A DNA stretch of 64,000 nt. It comes from a bacterium. GTDB taxonomy: Bacteria > UBA8248. Shown here one piece after another: positions 26,205-35,476 of the stretch. How positions within the stretch are numbered: position 1 is the first letter of the stretch; every line of letters starts with the position of its first letter. The stretch covers positions 172,763 to 236,762 of the forward strand of contig JAJEJD010000024.1 of assembly GCA_022828125.1 (NCBI GenBank), written 5' to 3'. The position numbers were made by a program, and so were the translations under genes. The notes below the pieces were generated by a model that was given only the letters and a program-made list of their open reading frames with translations, was not told the DNA's origin and searched no databases.

Positions 26205-26420
26205 GCGTAGGGACAGGCCCTCGTGCCTGTCCTGCTACGGCCAATGTGGTTTTGGTTCGTCATTCCGGCGAATACCGGAATGACAGCCGGGTCGGGCGGA
26301 CACACAGGTCCGCCCCTACAACCCCATTTCGTTTTTGCGTCGGGGGGGACCTGTGGGTCCGCCCGATCTCGAGACGGTTTTTTTTCACCAGCCCTTGTCA
26401 GGGGGCAAGGGCCGCTTCAG
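26205..26420. repeat. mixed dispersed repeats
   Basis: TAGGGACAGGCCCTCGTGCCTGTCC (26208-26232), a CGTCATTCCGGCGAATACCGGAATGACAG dyad (26257-26286), GGACACACAGGTCCGCCCCTAC with GGACCTGTGGGTCCGCC (26298-26365), and a degenerate CCCTTGTCAGGGGGCAAGG. They fill the 26078-26431 gap; nothing coding is seen. Confidence 0.6.
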
Positions 26421-26431
26421 GAGGCGCTCGT

Positions 26432-27211
26432 CTAGCCTCCCCCGGAGCCGCGCTTGAGGACGCCGCCGGCGTCGAAGCCGCCGTCCACCGGCAGCGTCAC
26501 GCCGTTGATGTAGCCCGATTGCGGCAGCGCCAGATAGAGGGCCGCGGCCGCCACTTCCTCCGGCGCCCCGTAGCGGTTCATCGGTACGGTCTGGAGATAG
26601 GCCCGGCGGGTCTCCTCGTCGTGCATCTCCCTCACCAGCGGGGTTTCGACGGGCCCCGGCGCCAGGGTGTTGACCGTCACGCCGGACTCCGCCCACTCGA
26701 TCGCCAACACCCTCGTCAACGCCGCGACGCCGCCCTTGGACGCGCCGTAGGCCGCGCGCCCCGTCCCGCCCCGCAAGCCCGCGACCGAGGACATCGACAC
26801 GATACGGCCGTATCCCGCCTCGACCATCACGGCGCCTGCGGCCTGCATCATCAGGAAACTTCCCGTGAGGTTGACGGCGATGATGCGGTTCCAGTCCTCG
26901 AGCGCGGTTTCCAGGGCGAGTATCTCCCGGCCTATGCCAGCGAAGTGCATCAGGATTTCCAGCGAGCCGAACCGCTCCGTCACCGCCTCGACGAGCGCTT
27001 CGACGTCTCCTGCCTCGGCCACGTCGGTCCGGACGAACAGCGCCTCGGCGCCTTGCGCTTTCAACTCTTCCGCCGCCGCAGCACCCGCCTCCTCGTTCAG
27101 GTCGGCGATGACGACGGCGGCGCCCGCATCCGCCAGCGTCTGCGTCGTGGCGCGTCCGATGCCGCTTGCGCCGCCGGTGACGATAGCCGTCTGTCCTTCG
27201 AGTGTGAGCAT
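26432..27211 (-). CDS. short-chain dehydrogenase/reductase
   Basis: Classical SDR of 259 aa: NAD(P)-binding TGGASGIGRA near residue 12, acidic strand end IADLNEE suggesting NAD preference, MSSVAGLRG with the catalytic Ser region and YGASKGG (Tyr-x3-Lys). ATG at 27211 gives the family start (LTLEGQTAIVTGG); upstream codons overlap kbl. It follows kbl by 16 bases and is probably cotranscribed. In many genomes kbl is paired with threonine dehydrogenase, so oxidation of threonine or a similar beta-hydroxy compound is a guess from context; the true Tdh families look different. Confidence 0.85.
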   Translation of the reverse strand: MLTLEGQTAIVTGGASGIGRATTQTLADAGAAVVIADLNEEAGAAAAEELKAQGAEALFVRTDVAEAGDVEALVEAVTERFGSLEILMHFAGIGREILALETALEDWNRIIAVNLTGSFLMMQAAGAVMVEAGYGRIVSMSSVAGLRGGTGRAAYGASKGGVAALTRVLAIEWAESGVTVNTLAPGPVETPLVREMHDEETRRAYLQTVPMNRYGAPEEVAAAALYLALPQSGYINGVTLPVDGGFDAGGVLKRGSGGG

Positions 27212-27227
27212 GCCCGACTCCCGTGCG

Positions 27228-28418
27228 CTAGGTGATGACGCCGAGCCCCCGGCCCACCTCGGCGAATGCGCCGATGGCGCGGTCGAGGTCTCCCGCATCG
27301 TGGGCCGCCGACATCTGCGTGCGTATCCGGTCCCCCCCGCGCGGGACGACGGGGAACGAAAACGCGGTGACCAGCACGCCCTTCTCGCGGAGCCCGGCGG
27401 CGAAGTCCTGCGCGAGCTTCGGGTCGCGCAGCATCAGGGGGATGATGGGGTGCTCGCCCGGCAGCAGTTCGAACCCCAGGGCGGTCATTTCGGCCCGGAA
27501 ACGCTTCGTGTTGCGCCAGAGCCGCTCCCGCAGCTCCGCCGAACCGGCGAGAAGATCCAGCGCCGCCAGGCCGGTCTGGGCGATGACGGGGGCCGGCGTG
27601 TTGGAGAAGATATAGGGGCGCGCGCTCTGGCGCAGCCACTCCACGATGACGCGCCGGGCCGAGACGTAACCCCCCGCCGCGCCTCCCAGCGCCTTGCCGA
27701 GCGTCCCCGTCAGGATGTCGACCCGCCCTGCGACGCCGAAGCGCTCGGGCGTCCCCCGCCCGTTTTCGCCGACGAAGCCCACGGCATGGCTGTCGTCGAC
27801 CATCACGAGGGCGTCGTGTCTTTCCGCCAGGTCGCAGATGGCCGGCAAATCGGCCATGTAGCCGTCCATCGAAAAGACCCCGTCCGTGGCGATCAGGCGG
27901 TAGCGCGCGCCGGCCGCTTCTTTCAGTCTGGCCTCCAGGTCCTTCATGTCGTTGTTGGCGTAACGGAACCGCTTCGCGCGGCAAAGGCGCACGCCGTCGA
28001 TGATCGACGCGTGGTTCAGCGCGTCGGATATGATCGCGTCTTCCTCGCCCAGGAGGCTCTCGAACAGCCCGGCGTTGGCGTCGAAACAACTCGGGAAGAG
28101 GATCGTGTCCTCGGTTCCCAGGAACGCGCTAAGGCGCTCCTCCAACTGCTTGTGGGGAACCTGGGTGCCGCAGATGAACCGCACCGACGACATTCCGAAA
28201 CCATACCTTGACAGCGCGGCCCTGGCCGCCTCGACGAGGCGGGGGTGATTGGAGAGGCCCAGGTAGTTGTTGGCGCACAGGTTGATGCAGGCCGCGCCCG
28301 TCTCAAGGGTGACCTCGCCTTGTTGCGGCGAGGAGATGACCTGCTCCTGCTTGAACAGGCCGTCGGCCTTGAGCGTTTCGATCCGGCCGGCTAAATCGGC
28401 GAGGAATTCCCGGGTCAT
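27228..28418 (-). CDS. kbl: glycine C-acetyltransferase (2-amino-3-ketobutyrate CoA ligase)
   Basis: PLP enzyme that cleaves 2-amino-3-ketobutyrate with CoA to glycine and acetyl-CoA in threonine breakdown. The alpha-oxoamine synthase signatures are clear: [53 protein letters not shown] and the PLP-lysine [10 protein letters not shown]. The RFICGTQ segment is the Kbl rather than BioF version. Length 396 aa is standard. Glycine produced here could feed one-carbon metabolism together with the nearby fhs gene. Confidence 0.92.
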   Translation of the reverse strand: MTREFLADLAGRIETLKADGLFKQEQVISSPQQGEVTLETGAACINLCANNYLGLSNHPRLVEAARAALSRYGFGMSSVRFICGTQVPHKQLEERLSAFLGTEDTILFPSCFDANAGLFESLLGEEDAIISDALNHASIIDGVRLCRAKRFRYANNDMKDLEARLKEAAGARYRLIATDGVFSMDGYMADLPAICDLAERHDALVMVDDSHAVGFVGENGRGTPERFGVAGRVDILTGTLGKALGGAAGGYVSARRVIVEWLRQSARPYIFSNTPAPVIAQTGLAALDLLAGSAELRERLWRNTKRFRAEMTALGFELLPGEHPIIPLMLRDPKLAQDFAAGLREKGVLVTAFSFPVVPRGGDRIRTQMSAAHDAGDLDRAIGAFAEVGRGLGVIT

Positions 28419-28594
28419 TGGTCGGCCCTCAAGACGCGAACCGTATCGGTTCGGCCCCCGGTTCGCGCGCGGCGGGTGCCATCAGCGGGGCTCAGGCTTA
28501 TCCTCGAACATGATGTCCCTATTATGCCGCATCACGGCGAAGCCCGCCAGATGCGGCGGCGCGGGGCGAGCGCTCGACCGTTGCGCGACTGCCT

Positions 28595-29488
28595 TTAATC
28601 TTCAAGATCACTTCCCCCCTCCCCGATCTTCCACACGCCCTTCTCCCGGAAAGCGGGGATGGTCTGGCGGCGGGCGGCGTTGGTCGTGGCGGGGGCGGAG
28701 AGGCCTCTCTTCCTGATGCAGTCGGAGAGCCGCACGACCGATTCTCCCCGCAGGTAGGTCACCCGCTTGTGGAGCGACTCCAGAAGCGCGAGCGAGAGGA
28801 TGCTCTCCATCGTCCGGGCCGTCCGGCGGTCTCTATAATCCGAAAACGCCTGGTAGTAGCGCTCCCTGTCCGAGTATCGGATGATGAGGCATGGCAGGCC
28901 GAGTCGCAGAAGCTGGAAGTTGATGATCACCCGACCGATGCGGCCGTTGCCGTCGCAAAACGGGTGAATCGTCTCGAAGTCCAGATGGAACCGGGCGATC
29001 TTGTCCAGGAAGTAGGATTCGAGATCGCTCGAATACTCGATGAGGATATTCTCCATCATGCGCTCCACGTGCTCGGGCGCCGGCGCAATATGCGTACCTA
29101 CGCGCACGTACTCTCCCTGTCCCCGAAACCGGCCCGCAATGGCATCGTCGATGCCGCCGATGAGCATCTGGTGCAAGAGCAATATCAACTCCTCATCCAG
29201 TTCGCTATCTTCCGCTCTGGTGCGCTTGTATTCGGTGACGCGGGCCAGATTCCTGGCTTCAAAAACCTCCCGCACCGACACCTCGCGCGCGAGGGATTGC
29301 TCCAGCAGGATTCTTTCGGTCTCATCGAGGGTGAGGGTGGAGTTTTCAATCGCGTTCGAGTTGTAGACGCTCTCGGGGATTTCGACCTCGTCGATCATCG
29401 CCAGCAGCGATTCCCTGCCCCGGCGCAAGGCGTCGTATTCCCGCTTGAGAGCCCCGATGCGATCTCTTGTCGGCCCCGGAGTAGTCAT
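28595..29488 (-). CDS. Fic family protein, self-inhibited (class II)
   Basis: Fic-domain enzyme that typically transfers AMP from ATP to a protein hydroxyl. The active loop HPFCDGNGRIGR is at residues 175-186, complete with the catalytic His. The N-terminal helix has SNAIEN (44-49), matching the (S/T)xxxE(G/N) inhibitory motif of class II Fic proteins. At 297 aa it lacks the well-formed C-terminal winged helix usual in Fic/DOC-type proteins of 360 aa or so; the tail after residue 250 looks degenerate. ATG at 29488 adjoins an unusually AT-rich region with two inverted repeats. Confidence 0.88.
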   Translation of the reverse strand: MTTPGPTRDRIGALKREYDALRRGRESLLAMIDEVEIPESVYNSNAIENSTLTLDETERILLEQSLAREVSVREVFEARNLARVTEYKRTRAEDSELDEELILLLHQMLIGGIDDAIAGRFRGQGEYVRVGTHIAPAPEHVERMMENILIEYSSDLESYFLDKIARFHLDFETIHPFCDGNGRIGRVIINFQLLRLGLPCLIIRYSDRERYYQAFSDYRDRRTARTMESILSLALLESLHKRVTYLRGESVVRLSDCIRKRGLSAPATTNAARRQTIPAFREKGVWKIGEGGSDLED

Positions 29489-29504
29489 GCCGTTACTATA
29501 ATAT

Positions 29505-29587
29505 ATTCACGATAAAACATCAATATCCTGTGAATGAACCCCATAAAATGCCCTTCATTCACGTTAAATAACTTAAATAGCGTGAAT
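29505..29587. promoter_or_regulatory. two operator-like dyads upstream of fic
   Basis: ATTCAC-N19-GTGAAT (29505-29535) and ATTCACG-N17-CGTGAAT (29557-29587), the same half-site used twice in an AT-rich island between the divergent fic and fhs genes. This layout suggests a dimeric repressor binding both sites, perhaps autoregulation of fic. Confidence 0.5.
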
Positions 29588-29634
29588 TATTCTTCAGGCT
29601 TTTTGCCCGCATCGGGCCGCCCGGATAGTTTTCC

Positions 29635-29663
29635 TTGACACTCATCCTGCCCCTCGCTAGGTT
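29635..29663 (+). promoter_or_regulatory. sigma70-type promoter for fhs
   Basis: Perfect -35 TTGACA (29635-29640), 17-base spacer, then TAGGTT (29658-29663) as a weak -10. It lies 55 bases before the fhs ATG, which follows GGAGAGGA. Confidence 0.6.
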
Positions 29664-29718
29664 GGTTGGGGACTCCAACACGTCCTGAATTGCACACCGC
29701 CGGCCCGGGAGAGGATTT

Positions 29719-31401
29719 ATGGCCATCGCATCGGATGTGGAAATCGCGCAAGCCGCGAAGCTCAAACCCATCACCGAAATCGCCGAAGACTTGGGCCTGG
29801 GGGCGGAGGAGATAGAACCCTACGGCGCGCACAAGGCCAAGGTGAGCCTCGATGCGCTCGAACGCCGCAAGGACGCGCCGGACGGAAAACTCATCCTCGT
29901 CACCGCCATGACGCCCACCCCGCTGGGCGAGGGCAAGACCCTCACCACGGTGGGCCTCGGCCAGGCGCTGGCGCGGCTCGGCAAAAAGAGCGTCATCTGC
30001 GTGCGCGAACCCTCACTCGGCCCCGTGTTCGGCATCAAGGGGGGTGCTGCGGGCGGCGGCATGTCCCAGGTGCTGCCGATGGAGGACATCAACCTCCACT
30101 TCACGGGCGACATCCACGCGGTCACCTCCGCCCACAACCTGCTCTCCGCCCTGATGGACGCGCACGTATTCCACGGAAACGAACTGGGGCTAGACGTGAA
30201 CCGCGTCACATGGAAGCGCGTGCTGGACATGAACGACCGCGCGCTGCGCCACGTGCTCGTGGGCCTCGGCGGCAGGACGCACGGCGTGCCCAGGGAAGAG
30301 GGCTTCATGATCACGGCGGCGTCCGAAATCATGGCCGTGCTGTGCCTTGCGAGCGACCCGGGGGACATGAAAGAGCGCATCGCGCGCATCGTCGTCGGCT
30401 ACACGCGGAAGGGCGCGCCCATCACCGCGGGCGATCTGAACGCTGCGGGCGCGATGGCCCTGCTCCTGAAAGACGCCATCAAGCCCAACCTGGTGCAGAC
30501 GCTGGAAGGCTCGCCCGCCTTCGTCCACGGGGGGCCTTTCGGCAACATCGCCCACGGGACGAACTCGCTCATCGCGGACAGGCTCGCGCTCAAGCTGGGC
30601 GACGTGATGGTCGTGGAAGCCGGCTTCGGCTCGGATTTGGGTGCGGAGAAATTCTTTAACATCACCGCGCGCACGGGGGGCCTGAGCGTGGACGCGGTGG
30701 TGCTCGTGGCCACCGTCCGCGCGCTCAAGCTCCACGGGGGCGTTCCCTTCGACAAGGACGCGCTGGCCGAGGAGAACGTGGACGCCCTCGCGGAAGGCTT
30801 CGCGAACCTCAAGGTCCACATCGAGAACATCCAGGGCTTCGGCGCGCCCGTGGTGGTAGCCGTGAACCGCTTCGCTTCGGATACGGACGCTGAAATCGCG
30901 CGCGTGAAGGAGCTTTGCGCCGAGGCGGGAGCACCCTGCCACGCGCACGAATTACACGCCAAAGGCGGCGAGGGAGGAGTCGAACTCGCCGAGACGGCTT
31001 TCAATCTCGCCGCCGCGAACGATGCGCCCTACACGCCGCTTTATTCGCTCGATATGCCGCTCAAGGAGAAGATAGAGGCCATCGCGACGCGCATCTACCG
31101 AGCGGGAGCGGTGCGCTTCGAGCCGACGGCGGCGCGCAGCCTGCGCTCCTTAACAAGGCTGGGCTACGGGGAGCTCCCGGTCTGCATCGCGAAGACGCAG
31201 GCCTCTTTGTCGGATGACCCCAAGAAGCCGGGCGCGCCCGAGGGCTTCATCCTGAACGTGCGCGAGGCCTACGTGTCCGCAGGGGCGGGGTTCGTCGTCG
31301 CCATCGCCGGGAACGTCATGCAGATGCCCGGCCTCGCCAAGACCCCCGCCTCGGCCGGGATGGACGTCACCGCCGAGGGGAAGATTACGGGGTTGTTTTA
31401 G
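29719..31401 (+). CDS. fhs: formate--tetrahydrofolate ligase
   Basis: ATP-dependent attachment of formate to tetrahydrofolate giving 10-formyl-THF, for one-carbon supply or formate disposal. P-loop TPLGEGKTLTTVGL, then GPVFGIKGGAAGGG, DIHAVTSAHNLL, ANLVQT-like KPNLVQTLEGSPAFVHGGPFGNIAHG, and VVVAVNRFASDTD. Length 560 aa is standard. Stands alone behind a strong promoter; a GGGAGT-GCG-ACTCCC hairpin without a T run follows the stop at 31401-31415. Confidence 0.95.
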   Translation: MAIASDVEIAQAAKLKPITEIAEDLGLGAEEIEPYGAHKAKVSLDALERRKDAPDGKLILVTAMTPTPLGEGKTLTTVGLGQALARLGKKSVICVREPSLGPVFGIKGGAAGGGMSQVLPMEDINLHFTGDIHAVTSAHNLLSALMDAHVFHGNELGLDVNRVTWKRVLDMNDRALRHVLVGLGGRTHGVPREEGFMITAASEIMAVLCLASDPGDMKERIARIVVGYTRKGAPITAGDLNAAGAMALLLKDAIKPNLVQTLEGSPAFVHGGPFGNIAHGTNSLIADRLALKLGDVMVVEAGFGSDLGAEKFFNITARTGGLSVDAVVLVATVRALKLHGGVPFDKDALAEENVDALAEGFANLKVHIENIQGFGAPVVVAVNRFASDTDAEIARVKELCAEAGAPCHAHELHAKGGEGGVELAETAFNLAAANDAPYTPLYSLDMPLKEKIEAIATRIYRAGAVRFEPTAARSLRSLTRLGYGELPVCIAKTQASLSDDPKKPGAPEGFILNVREAYVSAGAGFVVAIAGNVMQMPGLAKTPASAGMDVTAEGKITGLF

Positions 31402-31434
31402 GGAGTGCGACTCCCGGCATTGATTTCGTCCGGC

Positions 31435-31614
31435 CTAAGACCGGTTTTCACCCATGCGGTCCCACAGCTCATCAACTTGACCGGAAATTTCGTCAATTTT
31501 CTCTCTAAAGTTCCTAAGGTATACGAAACCCACAATCGTAATTAACCCGGACAACGCAGCGGCAACGACCGCCATGAGTATGGAAATAATCTGCAATTGA
31601 AGTTCGATATTCAT
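31435..31614 (-). CDS. small single-pass membrane protein
   Basis: 59 aa, starting at ATG 31614 within the last codon of the GIY-YIG-like gene (ATGA overlap). Residues about 7-30 (QIISILMAVVAAALSGLITIVGFVYL) form one transmembrane helix, followed by a charged helix FREKIDEISGQVDELWDRM with coiled-coil periodicity. The overlap implies cotranslation with the preceding gene. No family recognised. Confidence 0.6.
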   Translation of the reverse strand: MNIELQLQIISILMAVVAAALSGLITIVGFVYLRNFREKIDEISGQVDELWDRMGENRS

Positions 31615-31847
31615 TCGGCCACCCCCCTCACCAAGCCCCTTCTGGTGGGGTTGCCCCATCGCGCCTGTTCGCTCTCCCATACGAGGGCGGCGTCCATCGT
31701 GGTCGCGCTGCCCACCTGCTTGATGTAGCCGTCTTCCCCGAACTCGCGTTTCAGCTCGCGCTCTCGCTTTTCGAGATCTTTGGTGATCCCGGAATACAAA
31801 GTCTTCTTGCCCTTCTTGAAGTGGTACTTGTAGGTGTTTCTCGCCAT
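31611..31847 (-). CDS. small GIY-YIG-like protein
   Basis: 78 aa. The start NTYKYHFKKGKKTLYSGITKDLEKRERELKREFG resembles the GIY-YIG nuclease core (YKYHF...YSGITKDLEKRERE; the usual catalytic Arg is in the ...LEKRE... helix), but the GIY is Y-K-Y and the domain is minimal. Such mini-proteins are seen as stand-alone genes of unknown role. Overlaps the small membrane protein by 4 bases, forming a two-gene unit. Confidence 0.65.
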   Translation of the reverse strand: MARNTYKYHFKKGKKTLYSGITKDLEKRERELKREFGEDGYIKQVGSATTMDAALVWESEQARWGNPTRRGLVRGVAE

Positions 31848-31925
31848 TTTTCAGGCCTCCATGATTATCTCGTGGAGTAGCGCCTCATCGTATCGGTAAA
31901 CCACGGAGGCGGCAACGGCCTGGAA

Positions 31926-32339
31926 TTACCCCTCCCCGCTCAGTTCATCCAGCTTGCTCTCGAGCCGGTCGATGACCTCGGCGGCGTCGGACGCCGCGTT
32001 GTAGTCCTGCGCGAGGTCGCCGTCGCCGCAGGGGCTTTTCACGACGAAGAACACGGACTTCTCCCCGATGGTGCGCCCGCCGTGGCGCGTGTTCCGGGGG
32101 ATGTGGACGAGGTCGCCCGGCTCGACGACCCGCTCCTCATCGCCCACGATCACGAAGCGCTTGCCCTCCAAAACGAGATAGAACTGCTCCTCGTTGGGGT
32201 GGTAGTGCGGCGTCGCGCCCTCGCCCTTGAGATACGTGACGATACCCACCTTCATCAGTTCGCCGGGCACCGTCTTGGCGGTCGCGGGCGATATCGCGGC
32301 GCGGACCTCTTCCATCTCGGAAATCTTGTAGAACGGCAT
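31926..32339 (-). CDS. cupin domain protein (tandem copy 2)
   Basis: 137-aa single-cupin protein. Cupin motif 1 is PHYHPNEEQFYLVLEGKRFVIVGDEE and motif 2 GDLVHIPRNTRHGG, giving His, His, Glu and His metal ligands. ATG at 32339 has GAGGAG upstream; the frame is open further but the family start MPFYKISEM is here. It is a close paralogue of the gene 13 bases before it, sharing MPFY...EM, PHYHPNEEQF and VKSP/AKSPxGDG. Function unknown; sugar or small acid binding is common in the family. Confidence 0.85.
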   Translation of the reverse strand: MPFYKISEMEEVRAAISPATAKTVPGELMKVGIVTYLKGEGATPHYHPNEEQFYLVLEGKRFVIVGDEERVVEPGDLVHIPRNTRHGGRTIGEKSVFFVVKSPCGDGDLAQDYNAASDAAEVIDRLESKLDELSGEG

Positions 32340-32352
32340 GATTCTCTCCTCA

Positions 32353-32760
32353 TTATTCGGTGTATTCGCGCAGCTTCTCTTGCAAGCGTTGGGTGATGGC
32401 CTCCGCGTCTTCCGCGTCGTGGTGGTCCTGATCGAGCGTGCCGTCGCCCGAAGGGCTCTTGGCGGTGAACATGCGCACCTCGTCGATGATGACGCCGCCG
32501 TGCTTCGCCCCCCGCGGGATGTGGACGAGGTCGCCCGCGACGACAAGGCCCTCCTCATCGCCCACGATCATCCACTGCCTGCCTTCGAGGATATAGAGGA
32601 ACTGCTCCTCGTTCGGGTGGTAGTGGGGTCTCGACATCTTGCCCTCGGGATAGGTGACGAAGCCCACCTTCACCAACTCGCCCGCCAGACCCTTGAAGCG
32701 GCCCATGGGCTGGGCGGCAACGTGCGATTCGGCCATCTCGGATGCTCTGTAAAAAGGCAT
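32353..32760 (-). CDS. cupin domain protein (tandem copy 1)
   Basis: 135-aa cupin, paralogue of the next gene. Motif 1 PHYHPNEEQFLYILEGRQWMIVGDEE, motif 2 GDLVHIPRGAKHGG, and the shared tail pattern FTAKSPSGDGTLDQDHHDAEDAEAITQRL. A GGAGGAGACG site precedes the ATG at 32760. The pair is a recent tandem duplication that may form a heteromer. Confidence 0.85.
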   Translation of the reverse strand: MPFYRASEMAESHVAAQPMGRFKGLAGELVKVGFVTYPEGKMSRPHYHPNEEQFLYILEGRQWMIVGDEEGLVVAGDLVHIPRGAKHGGVIIDEVRMFTAKSPSGDGTLDQDHHDAEDAEAITQRLQEKLREYTE

Positions 32761-32939
32761 TTTAATACGTCTCCTCCTGTCTATTGCTCCCCAAATTTCG
32801 TAGAGGGTGCATACCGGAACCCTTGCGGTTGTAGCAATCGGGCGCTCGGGAACCCTTTTATCTGCAACACCGGATTCGCCCATTCTATAAAATCCGCCGG
32901 CTTTTCGCACGGGAAAGCCTGAGCGCTTCCGGGTTGTTA

Positions 32940-33235
32940 AAAAACCCCTCCCCGCTCGGAATTGACCGCCGTCGGAATGACGAATAAAACCACACCGTCC
33001 TGTAGGGACAAGGTTGCGACCCGTCCCTACAATCCCATCGCGTCGAACTTCCATATTTCAGGACTTTTTCAACAGCCCCGTCTGCGACCCCCGAAACCGC
33101 CAACGCCTCTTTCCTCACCCTGAGTAGCCGCCGAAGGCGGCGTATCGAAGGGCGAGGGGTGTCGAACGCCTCGCGCCGGGTGAGAGGACATCCTTCGATA
33201 CGCGGTTTCACCGCTACTCAGGATGAGGCGAAGAG
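32940..33235. repeat. dispersed repeats upstream of the lipoprotein gene
   Basis: GTTAAAAAACCCCTCC (32936-32951), TGTAGGGACAAGGTTGCGACCCGTCCCTAC (33001-33030) and a full copy of the CTGAGTAGC...GCTACTCAG palindrome (33112-33232). Together with unremarkable sequence they occupy the 32761-33345 gap. Confidence 0.65.
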
Positions 33236-33345
33236 GGCTCTTTCAACAACCCCGCTTGCGGGCGATTCGGGGAACGTAAGAATATGGTAATATCCCTGTC
33301 GAAGGCCGCCGTTTTACTCAAAAGTTCTCAAGGGAAATTTCCGCT

Positions 33346-33930
33346 ATGTCTCGCCGCATCATCCGCAGGCTCAGATGCCCCACCGCCATTGCATTCGCCC
33401 TCTTGCTCACGGGCTGCGCGGTGCAGACGTTCCCCACGATGGGAGTGCTGCGGGAGGGGCTGTCCTCCATGGTGGGCGCTCCCGTCGAGATCCTAGTCGA
33501 GCAGATAGGGTACCCGGACAGCGACGTCAGCGTCGGCGGCCGGAAAGTCTACACCTGGGATCACAGAAAGGCCTTCACCTACCTCGCGCCGGAGACCATC
33601 TGCCGCGATGAGATCGTGTTCCACCCCCGGGGCCGCCGCGAAGTGAGGAGAGTGTGCGAAACGCATCAGGTGGAGAAAACGGTGCTGCACCATTGCACGA
33701 TCAAGGTGGAAGCCGACGAGGCGGAGGAGATCATAGGGTTCAGCTTCGACGGGAACGCGGACGGTTGCGAGCGCTTCGCCGCGGCCTTCCGGAACCTCCC
33801 CTACGAGGCGTGCATCCAGAATCTCTCCGGTCTCAAGTTCGCGGTGAATATCGGGACGGAGCCGCAGGAGAAGCTGACCGCCGCCATCGCCCGGTGCGAG
33901 AGGCTGCACCGCCAAGCCCCGGATCGCTAG
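33346..33930 (+). CDS. predicted lipoprotein of unknown function
   Basis: 194 aa. The N-terminus is basic, then hydrophobic, ending in a lipobox LLTGC, so it should be lipid-anchored in an outer or inner membrane leaflet. The mature part has several Cys (ICRD, VCETH, HCTIK, DGCERF, YEACIQ, ARCERL) that may form disulfides. A YTWDHRKAF-type motif follows a Gly-containing turn, a pattern seen in small outer-membrane-associated lipoproteins. No family assigned. Confidence 0.7.
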   Translation: MSRRIIRRLRCPTAIAFALLLTGCAVQTFPTMGVLREGLSSMVGAPVEILVEQIGYPDSDVSVGGRKVYTWDHRKAFTYLAPETICRDEIVFHPRGRREVRRVCETHQVEKTVLHHCTIKVEADEAEEIIGFSFDGNADGCERFAAAFRNLPYEACIQNLSGLKFAVNIGTEPQEKLTAAIARCERLHRQAPDR

Positions 33931-33942
33931 GGAGAGGAGCTG

Positions 33943-33985
33943 TTGAAAAAGCCCCCCTGACAAGGGGGGTTGGGGGGTTCAACAA
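33943..33985. repeat. short C/G-tract repeat copy, possible terminator
   Basis: GCTGTTGAAAAAGCCCCCCTGACAAGGGGGGTTGGGGGG followed by TTCAACAACTC. GTTGAA/TTCAAC and CCCCCC/GGGGGG nest as one hairpin between the convergent lipoprotein and PrpD genes. Confidence 0.6.
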
Positions 33986-34005
33986 CTCCAGAGACTCCAG
34001 AATTC

Positions 34006-35400
34006 TCACGCCGTCTGTCCCGCCGTTTCCTCCCGCGCGCCCGCGCCGCCCAGAAACCGCATCAGGGAATCGAGCCCGGGCTCCGCTTCCAGGGACTCCA
34101 GGCGCGCGAGTACTTCCTCGTATTCTTCTTCGGCTAGAGCGGTTTTCGCGCAATCGCGGAACTTCGAGCGTATCTTCTCATCCTCCATCGGCCAGAGCGC
34201 GCAGCCTCGCGAGACGTCGGTTCTCTTTTTGAGGGTTCGCCCGTCGTTCAGGAAAACACGCACCTCGCTCGGGCGGCGCTCTCCGGGCCGCCAGCCCATG
34301 TCGTCGGCGGTGGCGTGGATTTTCTTCATCCAATCCTGAAGCAGGGGGTCTTGCACCGCTTCGTCCGTGAAGGTCTCGAGGCGCAAGTCCCTCTCCAGCA
34401 GCATGCGCGCGAGGCAATACTCGATGGAGAATTTCCCCTCCAGCCCCGTCCGGGGCGCGTGGTAGCGAAGCACCTGCATGGATATCTCGAGCAGGGAGAC
34501 CTCGATGCGCGCCACGTCCGCCGCCGTCACGCCCGCCTCCTCCACCAGGTCGTAGAGCGCGTCTACCGCCGGATGGGTCGAGAGGCAGCACGGATAGGGC
34601 TTCATGTTCATCCCTGGCTCCGCCAGCGCGAAGGGCCGCCCGAGGCTCTCGATGATCGCCTCACCATCCGGCGAGCCGCCGCCCGCGTATACGTCCAGAA
34701 AACCGCGCGGGGCCTCGAGGATCGTCGTGCTCGCCGTGAGGCCCGCCGCCGCCAGTTCCGCCGCGCGAAGGCCGGCCTCCGGCGCGAGGCCCGCGTGGAG
34801 CGGCTTCGTCATGGTGCCGAAGTTCGCGTGAACGCCGGAGGCATGAGAGGCCGCGATGCCGAGCGCGTGGCGCGTCGTCTCGACGTCGAACCCGCGCAGA
34901 TGGGCGGCGGCCGCCGCCGCGCCCATCGTGCCGAGCGTGCAGGTGGAGTGCCAGCCCGCGCCGTAGTGTTCGGGATTCAACCCCTGGCCCAGTTTGGTCG
35001 AAATCTCATAGCCGATGATGAAGGCTTCCAGAACCTCGCGGCCCGACGCTCCCTGCGCCTCCCCTTGCGCCAGGACGGCGGGCAGGACGACCACGCTCGG
35101 GTGGCCGCTCAGCAGATAGCTCGAATCGTCGAAATCGAGCGCGTGGCCTATCGCCCCGTTGACGAGAGCGGCCATCGGCGCCGCCGCGCGGGTGTCCATC
35201 CCGATGATGGTGGCTTCCGGCGCACCGCTCATTTTCCGCGCGAAATCGGCCACGATGCGCCCCACGGGCTCATCCACGCCCGCCAGCGTCACGCCCACGG
35301 TGTCGACCACCGCCTTTTTCGCGCGCTCGACCACCAGCGCCGGGAAATCCGACCACTTCGTTTCGACGATGAATTCCGCCATCCGTTCGGTAACGCTCAT
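34006..35400 (-). CDS. MmgE/PrpD family protein
   Basis: 464-aa member of the 2-methylcitrate dehydratase/cis-aconitate decarboxylase-like family. Signatures include a helical N-terminal part with VDTVGVTLAGVDEPVG, NGAIGHALDFDDS, GYEISTKLGQGLNPEHY, GWHSTCTLGTMGAAAAAAHL and KPYPCCLSTHPAVDALYDL. ATG at 35400 has AGGAGG six bases upstream. It follows the ABC transporter genes on the same strand (76-base gap) and may act on the imported compound. Many relatives lack methylcitrate activity, so the substrate is open. Confidence 0.87.
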   Translation of the reverse strand: MSVTERMAEFIVETKWSDFPALVVERAKKAVVDTVGVTLAGVDEPVGRIVADFARKMSGAPEATIIGMDTRAAAPMAALVNGAIGHALDFDDSSYLLSGHPSVVVLPAVLAQGEAQGASGREVLEAFIIGYEISTKLGQGLNPEHYGAGWHSTCTLGTMGAAAAAAHLRGFDVETTRHALGIAASHASGVHANFGTMTKPLHAGLAPEAGLRAAELAAAGLTASTTILEAPRGFLDVYAGGGSPDGEAIIESLGRPFALAEPGMNMKPYPCCLSTHPAVDALYDLVEEAGVTAADVARIEVSLLEISMQVLRYHAPRTGLEGKFSIEYCLARMLLERDLRLETFTDEAVQDPLLQDWMKKIHATADDMGWRPGERRPSEVRVFLNDGRTLKKRTDVSRGCALWPMEDEKIRSKFRDCAKTALAEEEYEEVLARLESLEAEPGLDSLMRFLGGAGAREETAGQTA

Positions 35401-35476
35401 GTACGCCTCCTGATCCAAAAGCCCGGTCCGGCTCGACTTTCGAGAATCTCTCCCACCTCGATGGTTTGTGCCCTCA

